Assembly (NCBI RefSeq): GCF_000524195.1
Contig: NW_020170385.1
Location: 635,504-699,503 of the forward strand
Length of the DNA: 64,000 nt
Direction: 5' to 3'
Source of the DNA: Echinococcus granulosus
Taxonomy: Eukaryota > Platyhelminthes > Cestoda > Cyclophyllidea > Taeniidae
The translations under genes were made by a program, and so were the position numbers. Of this stretch, positions 51,901 through 64,000 are shown piece after piece; positions within the stretch are counted from its first letter, which is position 1, and each line of letters starts with the position of its first letter. Under the pieces are notes generated by a model. The model saw nothing but the letters and a program-made list of their open reading frames with translations, was not told the DNA's origin and ran no database searches.

Positions 51901-54900
51901 AGAGCGCACAATTCTATATCAAAGATCTTACAAAGTAATCTATCTCAGATTTTCTTTCAAGTCATCTATTGCTAAGAGCAGTTGCTGACTCAACACACTC
52001 TAGTACACTGATTTCTAAGTTACTACAAGTTCTGGGTGCAATGTCGTTTAATTGCATAAATGCTTTTTGTGAAGCAAAGCAGTTTGACAATATTAATGTA
52101 TAAATTCGAGTTCCCCCAAGTCCTGGCCAATAATCATTTCGAAGTATTCGTTAACAGTTCAAATAACTCTACTCTTCTTTCCTGGTAAGCTTGAAACCAC
52201 AGTTTGTGTTTAATTTGCTCACCAGGGTTTGTATTTATATTTATTTCATTCATTTAAATTTCAATGATGACGCACTAAGCGGATCTCTTTATTTCATCAA
52301 ATAAAATTGATACGATGATTAACGAGTTTGATTTCTTCCTCTGCCTCCATTCACCTATTTTGGAAAATACACTTTCTTTTATAAAATTAACTACAAAGCT
52401 AGGCAGTCTGTAGTGAGCATCTAATTACTTTCTACTGGGAAAAAGTAGAGTGAGGACCCTTTCATAATTTCGCGTTCACCTGTTTTCCGGTCTATAATGA
52501 GTGGAACGAGGACAATTAAAACAAAAAGACATCTCCCAACTATATGTGTATGTGGCTGTGAATTATTTATCCCACCTGCTGAAGAAGAAGAAGAATGGGA
52601 AAATTGTGATTTCCCAAGCGTGCACGATATATTGAGGGGTTTGCTGGAGCTGTAGGATGGTTTAAGATCTTCCCCTACATCAATTATTCACTTCCCGCAA
52701 ACATTGCACAAAATGTCGACCTACGCACATACGCGCACGAATCAAAAGTTGAAAGGAAGGCATGAAAGATAGTGATAAAATCAACTCAACCGGACACAAA
52801 CAGCTTAAAAATTGAATTTTGTATCCCGAGAAACGTTTGACAATAAGAGGCTGGTCTTACTAAAGATTGGAAAAGTAGTGAAGAAAACAGAAAATCTCGC
52901 TTGAGGTGTAGTCCAGTTTGTGTTAAATTGAAAATTGCAAATTAAGGTTTCCATTAGTTAACTTCGATCGACCGGTTATTTTTGGCAAGAATTAAATTAA
53001 ATGTTTATAGGCAAAGCAAGTCAAAATTCATTACCCATAGGCCTGCTCGCTAGGGAGAAATTCTAAGCGATTTCTGTCGATTTCACAAGTGTTTTGTCAC
53101 TTACCATTTCACTTAAGCATCACGCGGATTTACCCGCTATCAATTTAAAAAAAAAATTAAAATAACAGTTGGCACTCCTACTATCAGAGAAAATATTGTT
53201 CACTTGCAAAAAAGAAGCAAAATCTGTGGATTTTAGACCGGATTTAAAGGGCCTTTATCATACCAATGCAAAGTCCTCTGTCAGACTAAATTTAATAGCT
53301 TCCAGTAATCTCCAGATTATAATGGATTTCGTTTTAGAGGGTCTAAGTTTATCAAAGGTGTGATATTAAATACTTCACAATTCAAAAATCTTCTTTGTTA
53401 ATTTTGTGCTTCTTCAGGTCCAAAGATTCTCCCCCACATGGATTATGAATCAGCCAGTGACTGAGGTTCACCTTGTATGATTAACAGGTAACATTTCTGT
53501 TTTTTTTCAAGGCAACAAATAGCATGTTTTAAGAGGTAGGCATTGTGCATGGCAGAATTCCGTTGGTTATAATTAAAATAACTCAATTACGCCAAGACCT
53601 TGTATTCAAGTGTGAATTTCGTGGCATTAGCAAGTAGTTAAATGAATTTCCTAGAGAAATGGCTGACACTAAGAAATTCAACTAAATACTTAAACGGACC
53701 ACGGAGCGTCAACGTTATAAAGACGAGTTTTAACACGCTTTGTTGTTTATAGGTTCCCGTGTTTACTTTAACGCCTTAGCATATTAAGCGAATCACAAGG
53801 TGGTTTTTTTTATTTATATGTATGCATGTTAGTTTTCATTTTTTCACATTCTTCTCCAATATAAGCAAATAACTGATACAAAGTATCATTGGTTGCAAAA
53901 ATCTGGTTTGATAAATGTCTTTTCGTTATCATTTTAATGTAACGGTAGAATAAATAAATAAACTAAAGTGATTAAGGTGTAACGCCTTACTTAAAGGCCG
54001 ACAGCTTCACTTATATGAATCGCATATTAGTTAAAAATGAATAATTTATCCTGAGTCATGCTGAATAAATGCAGCAGGCTATCCTTAAGTTGTTTCATTC
54101 AAACTTTGCATGTGTGACTCAAAAGTGGAACAAGCCCAACTTGTGCAAGGAAATGTGCGATACTTGTTTGTTTGAACACACTTTTTAGGTGACAGAGAGT
54201 CAAATTACATCAAACTTTTGGCTGAGCGAACGCCGCCACAAGTACGAATACCAGTCTGAAATCGCAACCAAGAGTTGAATGCATTTTTTGTGTATGACTT
54301 CATTTCCATTGATAAAACTGTCAAAGTAAGCGAGTTTTCCAAATTCACTGATGCCAAATTAATGCATGCGTTGTGTAAAGCGCCATGTGAATTAAAATGT
54401 TAAGCTACACACTTGTTCACATGCGCATGTGTGCCCTCGCGAATCAATATTTTATTTTGGTATTTTTGATGAATTATTTTCACGAAAAAGATAATTGTGT
54501 CCACTGTTCCTTTTCAATGGTGTGCTCATTGACATCTATTCAGATAAAGTCAGTCCATATCAGTCCTTAAGGATAAAGAAGAACGTGATTGTATTTCCCA
54601 ATAAGTGTTTGCGACGAGAACTTTGGCATGGAAACGAACTTGCCTTTCTCCTCCGCCGTACCATCTTTAATTCTAGCATTTCAGTTGCTTTTATTGGACT
54701 TTGATATTTCATTTATTAGAAAAGTGGTTTTGATGCAGCAATAGTTGGATAATATCAATATATATCCGAGATTCAAATAAATTGTGGAACCCTGAGATGT
54801 AACGGGATGTCGTCGATGTCATTAAGATATGGTCACAGTCTTGCATTAGAGCATGGGGGTTTTTAAATTCCTAAAGTTTATGGCGGTTTCTCAAAATGAT

Positions 54901-56090
54901 TGCTATTTGTCCCTCCCTTCAACGATGAACAACATAAGTATTGGGAAAACAAAAGTAAATTGATAACACCCTCTGGTGTTCCATTCGATAAAATTTTGAC
55001 AAAAAGTATCCGCCCGTGTGCTGTTTTCGCAGTTTGCATACTACTTGGTGCTATCATTAGAATGAACGATAAGAAGGAAAAATACCTACCGGAGCCAAAT
55101 CAGTGCACTTTAATCTAACAATCATCAGTGGTGGTATAATACTCCTCACATTTATTAAATGTCATATTGCAAGGTGTTAATGCATGTATTTAAAATCAAC
55201 TTTTTTTCTTAAGACCCCACAAAAATTTTGGGATAGAAGTTTAGATTAAATAATTATAAAAGAAATTCGGAATTATAGATTGCATATAGCAGAAGAAGCT
55301 AAATTAAACCAGAACGATTGGAAAGCGATGCAGGCATTTATCTTTGTAATCATTCTATAAGGCCATAGCAAAGCAGTGGTTTTAAACTCCAATCTCGAAG
55401 TGGAAGACAAGCCCTTTCAATATGCGTATTTACAAATTATATCATGTTGATTGTTGAGCCACATCTTTAAAAGATGAAGATCCATTCTTATGAAGATGCA
55501 AAGTTAAGTGTAAATATATCAATTTTAAAAACATTGATATATTTCACTACTTTAATTGCTCGAGTTAACGTTGAAGTCCCTAAAAAATGACTCTTACATG
55601 GGACAAATTTTGACAATTTGTAGTGATTAAACGATGCATTAAAGTCTCAAATAACTACTCGGCAAACTGCAATACCATTGGCAAATTCCAATAAATTAAA
55701 CATTTCTGCAAAAATTAAAGTTAATTTTGACTTGCATTTTCAAGAGTAGTCGTAAACTGGTCTTTTCTATACTTTGCTGAATGAATGGCTAAATAGTTCG
55801 CTAATGAATGTAGCCATCGCTGATGCGTTCCCATTTATTGCCTGTGCTTGTGAGATCAGGACTGTAAAGTATACAGTTGTATTATTGGAGCAAATAATTT
55901 AATATCACTTTCCGAAAGCTCCAACTTATATCTCGAACAATTAAATCAGTGATGCAGAATACATAAATAGGTCTGGCGCCACAACTTGTACTGGAACACA
56001 TCAGGTTGCATTTGGCACGAAAGCCTTCTGACATTTCGGCATCCCTCCGCGCTGGTTGTGGGTTTTCGACCTCATAATTTTCCTCCACCG
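45903..56090. other. Ten kilobases of AT-rich DNA, gene-poor
   Basis: No confident gene was found. There is a TA dinucleotide run at 47641-47654. Weak coding-like fragments occur near 46430-46600 (-), 48442-48687 (-), 49850-49980 (either strand) and 52576-52649 (-). The rest reads as intergenic or intronic DNA without recognisable repeats or RNA genes. Confidence 0.45.
52576..52649 (-). CDS. Candidate 74-nt internal exon, minus strand
   Basis: On the minus strand this segment sits between a good acceptor (CCATCCTACAG) and a donor (CAG|GTGGGA). It would encode a short Ser-rich peptide ending SHSSSSSAG, the Ser run coming from a GAA trinucleotide repeat at 52581-52595. On the plus strand the same bases read PPAEEEEEWENCDFPSVHD, which also looks coding but lacks a clear donor. 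It may belong with the candidate exon at 45652-45902. Confidence 0.25.
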
Positions 56091-56270
56091 GACTTAAGTT
56101 GATAAGCGTACACGAAATTGCGCGCGGAATCGCGTGCACCCACGCGGTATCAGTGGCATGGACCTCCCAGCCAATCACTTTCCGGCGGCTCACAAGCCTG
56201 CTTTTTAGCACATTAACACTAACCCATTAGCCGCCAATGCACACACAATGCTGTGGATATTTACCTCAAG
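56091..56270 (+). promoter_or_regulatory. Likely promoter and 5' UTR of the protocadherin gene
   Basis: The 180 bp before the protocadherin start are CpG-rich compared with the AT-rich DNA upstream. They contain a CCAAT box (AGCCAATCAC, core at 56171-56175) about 100 bp before the ATG. The same CCAATCA core occurs in the promoter region at 2740-2812. The 109-codon minus-strand frame that crosses this region is probably a by-product of the high GC. Confidence 0.45.
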
Positions 56271-59200
56271 ATGCTAGTTTCCAATGTAATCTTTTTGGCG
56301 TACTTATTCGAGACTGTGGGTACCACCGTGGGTTTCAACGTAAATGGGGAGCACGGAATAAGCGTCAGCTTTTCCTTGGATGAAGAATTGCCCATCGGTA
56401 CGCTGATAGGAAGCCTTGCTGATAAACTAAGTCCCAGAATATCTACTTCATCCGGCGTGCAGTTTACACCCCTCGGGCAAGAACGCTATATACGCCTGAA
56501 TCAGTCATCTGGGCAATTATTTGTACGAAGTAGAATAGATCGTGAAGCACTATGCGAACAAATGGGGACTTGCTGTGATTCTTCATCTGAACCAACAAGT
56601 GCATTTACTCACACATTTGAATCAAACGACCCAAGTTTCGCATGTGCGCTTCGACTTCTGGTCATAGGCCAAAGAGATCCCAACCCCTCTAGTCAACCAG
56701 AACTTGTATATATAACTTTTAAAATTATGGACGTAAATGATAATCCGCCAAAGTGGTCTCCAGATAGTTTAGAAATTGAAATTCCCGAACATAGTCCAAT
56801 TGGGACGACTATTCTACTGCCCGAAGCAACAGATCCAGACTTAAGTATTGAAAGTGCTCCGATTAGATATGAACTGCTTCCCCAGGTGGAAGTTAGTAGC
56901 GATTCTTTAAACTACGAATCTTGTAGTATTGATGATTTGTTCATACTTTCTATCGCATCGACGGACCACGCCTACGGAGAAATGCAAAGATTAAATCTAC
57001 AGTTAAAAGTGAACTGTGATCTGGACCGAGAACGCCGAGACTCCTACCGTTTACTACTGATTGCCATCGATGGAAGCAACAAGGGCGCAGCATTTGGAGA
57101 CAGAACAGGCACGCTGAATATCATCGTAAAAGTCACCGATATAAATGATCAGGCACCATTCTTTCCAGAGTCGCATCCTTCCATCGAGATCTCAGAAGAC
57201 GTTGCCCCTGGGACACAAATTTTTGCAATGACGGCTAAAGACAATGATCCTTCAGATGCTTCTCGGTTAATCTACAGCTATGCTTCTACGGCAAGTGGAG
57301 AAGTGATGCGGTTGTTTTCCATTTGTGAAAAAACAGGTGCGATCACGGTGGTTCAAGATTTGGATTATGAAGTGGCTCCCTTACTTCCTGAAGTAAGATC
57401 GCTCACTTCCATTTATACTGTGCAATCTCGCAAAGGATGGGACGTAGGATATATTATTCCAGTTAAAGTGACAGATGGTGTGCACTTTGCTCAGACCGAT
57501 CTCCGTATTCAATTGAAGAATGTAAATGATAACGCCCCCAACATAACAGTCCATTCTCATTTACCCCGATGGTGCAATACAAATGACTTACTTTTGCCCG
57601 AAGATGCCGCAGTTGGAACAATGATTGCAACAATCAACATTGAAGATGCTGATGAACGCTGGAGGGATAAGAAAGGTGGCTCAAGTTATAGTGATGCCCA
57701 CTGCGTAACAGCCCACCCATTCTTCGTGGTCCAGCCACTTTTTCCCGGTGCACGTTATCAGTATATGCTTGTCACATCGCGGCGTCTGGACAGGGAAGCA
57801 AAAAACGCACATACTGTGACTATAGCTTGCCATGATTCAGGGCAGCCAGTGCTCTCAAGGGGCGTACATGTTGTTATCCACCTTGACGATTTAAACGACT
57901 CTCCCCCAGTTTTCACTCAATCTCGTTACCATTTAAAAATTTCGGAAAATCTCCCAGTCAATACAATAATTGGTAAAGTCAAAGCCACAGACGCGGATAC
58001 CGGTCTAAATGGCGCGGTGCGGTATTTAATCAAGGAGAAAAATGATTTGCAAGAGTTAATTAAACTAGATCCAGTGTCAGGTCAAATATACACAGCTGCA
58101 ATATTTGACAGAGAAAAAATGGAATCAATCAATTTTACTGTGGTGGCCATGGACTGTGCGGGAGGTGGGGCAAATAAAAGTGAAAACGGGAAATCGTGCA
58201 ACCCAATTCACTCTGCCTCCACCACCGTTATAATCACGATTGACGACATAAATGATTGTGTCCCGGAATTTGATCAAAGCAATTATGAATTCGTAGTGAA
58301 GGAGGGACAACGACCGCAACAATCAGTACGTTTATTATGGCATTGATAATTTATGAGAAGTGATTATGCCTTGCAATCATCCAGAAGCACTTGCCAATGG
58401 CCATGTTTGTTTTACGACTCATCTTTGAAGCAGGTGATTTAAATGTTCCAAACTGTAATCCCACCCTGACTTATCTACGTACGAACAAATTAACCTTAGC
58501 CAAGAGTGAAAAAGGGTTTCAATATATTCTTGATAATATGCGTCCTAAAGTAGGTAATATTTTGACTGCAGAGGCATATCTAAACTTTTATGCGACTGTA
58601 AAGACTTTACGTACAAATGTTTTGGAATAAAATCTTCCAGTGCAACATTATATTAACAGATCAAATATGCATTTCCACAAACTGATATAATTCTGCGGAC
58701 TGCCGCGTTATTTTGCACTGACTTTATTCGCACGAATGAGCAACTTTAAAAAGGTAAAATTGCTCAGTCAATCAAACTGGGGAAAAACCACAACGACAAG
58801 TTGGAAAATATCTCCTTCTTGCTGATAATATAAAGACCTGGCATGAAATTAATTCCGTTGTAATAGTTCAGCTAGAAGTAGATGTATACTCCCAATAAAA
58901 TAGGTCGCGGCTTTGTTTAGGTGGCAGCGTGGGAAGATTTTAAAGCTTGTGCATGCAAACGATGTTGACGATAATCCACCATATATTTCCTCTCAAGATA
59001 AACTTTGGAAGGGGTGTTTTAACACATTGGCAATGGTCATGAGCTAATACAAGTCAAAATCTTGACTAACGCAAATGGTTTTACTGAAACGCGATTCAGG
59101 TAAATATATGCTTATTTTTGCTACGAGCGTCGAACGCTATAAAGATTGCATCCTGCGACTATGAATGCATTAGCAAATTGGAGTGCGGCCCAGGCTCATT

Positions 59201-62200
59201 TGGCAGATGTAAAATCAAAGCTCTCTTGTGGGAAGTGTTTAATATGATCACTTTTGTTGGTTGTTTTACAACACGTAATTATTTACCAAAAGCAGTTTGG
59301 ACGTCAAAAGCTTCTTGAAATTTCGATGTTTTCCTAAAATATTGTTACGTTTACATGGACTGTAAGGTATTAGCCACCACTATTTATCAAAGTATACTCT
59401 TATCCTATCGTACACTCTGATAAAAAGTCACCGCGTGAAGAAAACCAACCTACTTGCAGACTGATCAGTTAGTGTACGATCAACTTTACCAAAATTTCAG
59501 ACCTTTAGTTAGAGGTTAAACTCATTTTCTCCCAATCTTATTTGTGGATCCACGTAATCTTATTACTAATCATTAGTTGCAACAATTTACATTCTTCAGT
59601 GAGCAAATAATTTAGATTTACTGCTAGCGCAAACTGCTTAATCGAAACAAACTATGGGATTCCAGCGTAGTACTTATCAAAAGCATCATAATATAGTCAG
59701 AGACATGTGATAGCCACTAAGGTAGGGATTCGAAAGTAATATTTGACTTTCCTCATTAAGATTTACAGAGACCAACCCTTACTTTATGATAAACATGAAT
59801 CCACGTCACTCTTATCATAGTCAGTGAATGATAGCTCGCCTTTTACTATTAAAAGTGCAATAAATAGAAGTATATATTGCGTGAGCATACATGAATTTAT
59901 AAGTATCTCTACTTAGAAGAACTGGTTTCTGGGAGTTTTGCATTTTATGACTGAATGTACTGTCACTTTTGAAATACAAATACCAATAAAAACAAATAGT
60001 TTCACTCGAACACGCAAATAAATATTGTTCCACAACTCATTTGTATGTGATTAGACGAGATCGCCGTACTTCCATGAAGGTTTTAAGACCTTTGACTCCG
60101 TATCTTTAATAGGCATTAGTACATACTACTAACTTGTGCCCTAACTTCACCTAAGAACACTACGAGACGTTCAAGAGGAATGATGCATTTCATTCACTTC
60201 CCATAAAACGGTGCATTTTAAACTCGTTTTCCGAATTGTTCTTAAACTGCACTTATGGACAGCACACGCACATCACTCCGTTAGGGTGGTAATCGCTTGT
60301 GTAAAATCCAAAGCTTAGTGTTTACTGATTTAAACTATGGTTATTTCGAGAATGTTATGCTTAATTTTACAACTGTTTTATGTTAAAGCAATTATTTCCA
60401 TAACACTATTTATGAAGTCTTAGACTTAATAAATTTTCGTCGGATGTAAAGCCATAGTTTAAATGCTTTTACGCGTTTAGGTGACTGTCAAAAGGAGAGT
60501 TTGTGACTTTTTGCCTAGCTCTTGGAGGAGAGGGAAATAAATCTAAACATTCGTTGGTTAGCCTAGATTAGCTTGTGGCGCCATGTCTAATCTGCCCCCT
60601 TTGGGAATGTCTCGGAGATCCTGACGGGTTGAAAACACAAGCACTTTCTCAAGCCTAAATTCGAGAAGGAAATAATTCCTCAATTTACAAAAATATCAAG
60701 CATTAAATATGCGTTTCTGCTCAGATTAGACTTTTGATTAGTTAAAGCGGTATTCGACTTAAAGTAACTTCAATGTATCCGTAAAATATGCACTTTAAAT
60801 CGAAAAGATTTTGGAGCCGAGGAGCAACTATTCCCTTCAAACATTAGGCTAGGTAACTTTACCTTGAAATGGATAAAAAGAAGTATTTACTAGCAGATTT
60901 ATCCTAGGCCCACAAGAATGGTAATGAGAATGGAAGCATAATAGATGAGAATTATGTTTAAAGCCACATACAAGTGGAAAATCAGACTAAAATATGCCAC
61001 CGCATGCATCAATTGCAGAGTCATCACCCAAATTAAAATATTGTCGACCGTAATCCAAATGTGCTATTTGTAATCTATTTTTATTGTTTTTTATTCATTG
61101 CAAGAAACACAGAACTTACTTAAACAAAGCTGCTCCATGTGATTTAATCAAGGTTATATAAAATATTCCAAGCAACTCATTTCGATGTTATAACTATTTA
61201 CGTACAAGCCTGTGATGTAAAGCAAAATAAACTCTCTAACACTTGAGCAATACCAAAACGCGCGTTTAGAGAAGGTACAGAATTTAGTGCATATTTCTCT
61301 GCTAAGCCAGAAGTTTTCGTGTTTTATTTGCAAAATTGAAGTCACACGATTAGTGTTGAGTACTTGTTAAGCAGTTAGCTTTGCTTGTGCCCGTTTCAAA
61401 CGAACTTTTAGCCTAAATTCTGCTAAAATAAGTGACTCTTGTGCAATGTCGCAATTGCAAATAGAGATGTGGCATAACACAAATTACAATCCAAAGGGTG
61501 AATGACATTAAAATTTAAATCAACAGCGCACTAAATTTTGTAAAGCTAAATTGGGTTCAACTCTACTTAATAACTGCATATTTAAAGAGATTAAGTCTCA
61601 GAACAGGTGGAAACTCAGGATTTATACCGAGATTTCGGGCTCATAAACTAGAGGCTGAATAATGAAATGTGTAAAATAAATATTGAGAAATCACAGTTAA
61701 AGTGCTTACCCGAAAACTAATGAATTTGATGAAATTCCTTCCTTATCGATAATATATTCAGTAATTATACTATTCTTAGAAGTAGAAAGCAACTTAAGTC
61801 TGAATAACGAAGTGTGTTTGACTTATTGTATTTGGAAAAATTTTAAGACATGATTCCCGTTTCCTTGCCTGAGCCTCTAGGTACTCCACTATCGACTTGC
61901 AGATCGGGTCCGTGCATGCCAACGACAATGATGCGGGCGCGAAGAATTCCCGCGTTCAATACAGCATAAGTGAACCCGATCATCCTCAGTCGCCGCACTT
62001 CGGTAGCGAAATCACCGACGAATACCGTCCCGGAAGCCTATTCGCAATTACTTCGAACGGAGAAATTTACACTCGCACTTTACCCATAGATCGAGAGAAG
62101 ACACCTATTCTGAGTTTTACAGTGGTTGCCGCTGACTACGGACATCCTTCACTGTCAGCATTCGCAAACGTAGTAGTTCGTGTTCAAGATGTCAATGATC

Positions 62201-63099
62201 ATACACCAGTGTGGATTTTTCCGCAATCTTCCAATAGTATCATCGTGCAAGTCAATATGTCTAGCGACGCAACTGTCGGAAAGGAAATAGCTCACCTTAA
62301 AGCTGTTGATTTAGACAGTGGAGTGAATGGAGAAATAGAATACTCGATAATTAAGGGCAACGAGAAGGAATATTTCGCATTGGATAAAGCATCTGGAACC
62401 CTCTACCTTGCGAAACCACTCGTTAATAAATTGAAATCTACGATGATTGAATCGAATGAAACGGAATCATTTTTCCTAAATACTTCTAAAGAATTTCCAC
62501 CTAAATCATTCGTTTTAGCACTTAAGGCCTCAGATAAGGGCAAGAAACCACGAAGTAATACAACCATACTTAAAATTGATATCATTCAAAATGAGAGTGC
62601 TGACGGATCTCTTTCACAGCTCACTCATTTCAAAGGACTCGGTAGACACACGAGCAATTTTTCTTTTAGACACGGAGTTGGTGCCGTCGGAGACCGAGAT
62701 CTATTGATTATTACAGCCATGATAGTGGTAGCTTTAATTATTTCGTTTGTACTTATTACAGCAATTGTATTTTTACGTTGCCGGCAACCTATCAGACGTC
62801 GACAGGATATCTTAGTCTATGGAAATAATTGTGATGGAAGACTAATAAAACGATTGAAATTCCTAAATTGTTTGAACGGAGTGGAAGTAACCACTGAGAA
62901 AAAAAGTCAACAAACAGCTGCCTTTATACTCACTAACACGGAAAGGAACCCAAACTTTGAGGAACACTCGCCGAATCAACACTACAGTTCTAATAATGGT
63001 ATGTTACAATTTTATTTAGGTGTCGTCTCGATTCTTACATACATATTTGAATATTGCAGATTTCTATTGATCATGTTTCATATAAACAGCTTAACGTGA
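56271..63099 (+). CDS. Protocadherin-like cell adhesion receptor, seven cadherin repeats
   Basis: A single-pass calcium-dependent adhesion protein of the plasma membrane. Exons are 56271-58325 and 61903 onward, joining in phase 0 across a 3,577-bp intron; reading to 63099 gives 1,083 residues. The start is the ATG at 56271, which opens a signal peptide (MLVSNVIFLAYLFETVGT); a GTG six codons upstream was rejected. Seven cadherin repeats follow. Linker motifs end repeats 1-6: DVNDNPP, DINDQAP, NVNDNAP, DLNDSPP, DINDCVP and DVNDHTP. Repeats 5-7 carry DADTGLNG, DNDAGAKN and DLDSGVNG. The intron splits repeat 6, joining EGQRPQQS to IGSVHANDND. Repeat 1 has a Cys-rich insert (CEQMGTCC). One membrane helix (TAMIVVALIISFVLITAIVF, about 62710-62770) precedes a short basic tail. 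Seven repeats and one helix fit non-clustered delta-type protocadherins, but no delta cytoplasmic motif was seen. The C-terminus is uncertain because of alternative splice options. Confidence 0.9.
58326..61902 (+). other. Intron splitting cadherin repeat 6
   Basis: GT at 58326 and AG at 61901-61902 bound this intron, which restores an unbroken cadherin repeat. Open frames of 60-79 codons inside it (for example 58391-58630) have no cadherin-like content and look like chance. Confidence 0.75.
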
Positions 63100-63685
63100 A
63101 TGGCACCCGCTTGCTCCGGTGAGTCACTCGGTCAGAAAGATCCTGCAATAGATGGTGTTGTACATTCGGTGAACTGCCTTCAGGAGGCAGTTGTACAGAG
63201 CTTATTTTTCTACAGTTAACTACTTAACGCAATTACATCAGAATAGGTTGAACCAGGGATCTGAAAAAAGCTGCGTATATTATTTTCCTGTGTGTATCAT
63301 AGACTTGAAGCCAAACCTACACATCGTTAGAATATTTACAAATTTTAGCATTTGGCTGTTTACTACTACCTTACACGGTACATGATTTAGCTAGCTTTAA
63401 TGTTCTTAATTATCATTACGCATACATATGCAAAAGCCAATGATTTTCAAAAAAGGCAGTTTCTTCTACTTATCGAGTGAAATCTATGCATAAGCATACA
63501 ATGTATGAAAAAGCGTGTATACAAACCCGGTACCCATTGTGTACCACCACTCGTCTGACTATTCCTTTTTAGCTATGTAGGATCTCGTCAAAGTTGCAAT
63601 ATTCGACCAGGAATTGTTGTATAACAATTCTTGTTAAATTCACACAAAACGTACAGTTATTTTGATTTTGGTGTTAGAAAAGTCC

Positions 63686-63691
63686 AATAAA
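63686..63691 (+). promoter_or_regulatory. Candidate poly(A) signal of the protocadherin gene
   Basis: AATAAA is followed about 30 nt later by a T/G-rich stretch, as expected of a cleavage site. It lies about 570-590 nt after the possible stop codons. A second AATAAA lies near 63918. The protocadherin transcript therefore probably ends inside this window. Confidence 0.5.
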
Positions 63692-64000
63692 GTTTGGAGT
63701 TGATTGCAAATCTCATTAGGTTGTACTTTTTTTGCTACAGTGTTTACACCTCTTTTTCTTCGTTAAATTATTAGCATTTTCATTAACTTAATTAACTACT
63801 TGTTCTAGAACCTTCTTAGTGCATTTAAATACATATCGCGGTTAGTGAATCACTTCATCAGATATTTAATCCACAAACAAAAGATAATAGTGGTACTCTC
63901 GTTCTCACTGGTCACTCAATAAAACTAAATTGAGAATTTCATAGTTTCCTGCATTTTCAGTGTGCAATTTCACTTGGCAAATTGTTTCCTTATCCATGAC

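Noticed and set aside
55882..56211. A 109-codon minus-strand frame before the protocadherin gene
   Set aside because: It lies over the CpG-rich promoter and 5' UTR, starts at a non-ATG codon, and its peptide shows no domain. High GC explains the absence of stops.
59821..60033. A 70-codon minus-strand frame in the protocadherin intron
   Set aside because: It is AT-driven and unsupported. The flanking cadherin exons join perfectly without it.

Overview
This window looks like animal nuclear DNA, most likely from a flatworm (Platyhelminthes). It is AT-rich, has spliceosomal GT-AG introns throughout, and encodes animal-only proteins: a protocadherin, a KASH-type nuclear envelope protein and an FUT8-type core fucosyltransferase. 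The flatworm call is an inference from mixed intron sizes (30-42 bp beside 1-5 kb) and base composition. No operon, phage, CRISPR or recognisable transposon protein was seen.

Layout. 1-2.6 kb: nothing recognisable. 2.7-16.7 kb (+): an unrecognised multi-pass membrane protein in about a dozen exons, with a CCAAT-box promoter region just upstream. 17.6-18.5 kb: a possible isolated exon flanked by two copies of a short dispersed repeat. 19.8-26.3 kb (+): FUT8, alpha-1,6-fucosyltransferase; its exons can be joined into 569 codons, including a proposed 32-nt microexon. 26.8-29.7 kb: a compact cluster of small housekeeping genes with introns of only 30-42 bp: NIP7 (-), a small single-pass probably mitochondrial protein (+), an unresolved GC-richer stretch, and OSTC (-). 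30.15-45.0 kb (+): a 17-exon gene for a coiled-coil, tail-anchored protein whose C-terminus is laid out like a KASH domain (nesprin-like, LINC complex). 45-56 kb: mostly empty AT-rich DNA with hints of a minus-strand gene. 56.3-63.7 kb (+): a seven-repeat protocadherin with its ectodomain split by one 3.6-kb intron and an ambiguous C-terminus.

The genes do not form one pathway. FUT8 and the oligosaccharyltransferase subunit OSTC both act in N-glycosylation (Golgi and ER), which may be coincidence. NIP7/small-protein and OSTC/KASH form two head-to-head pairs with about 480-490 bp between start codons, suggesting shared promoters. Exon joins were made by hand from reading frame, splice consensus and remembered family features; no alignment or database search was run.
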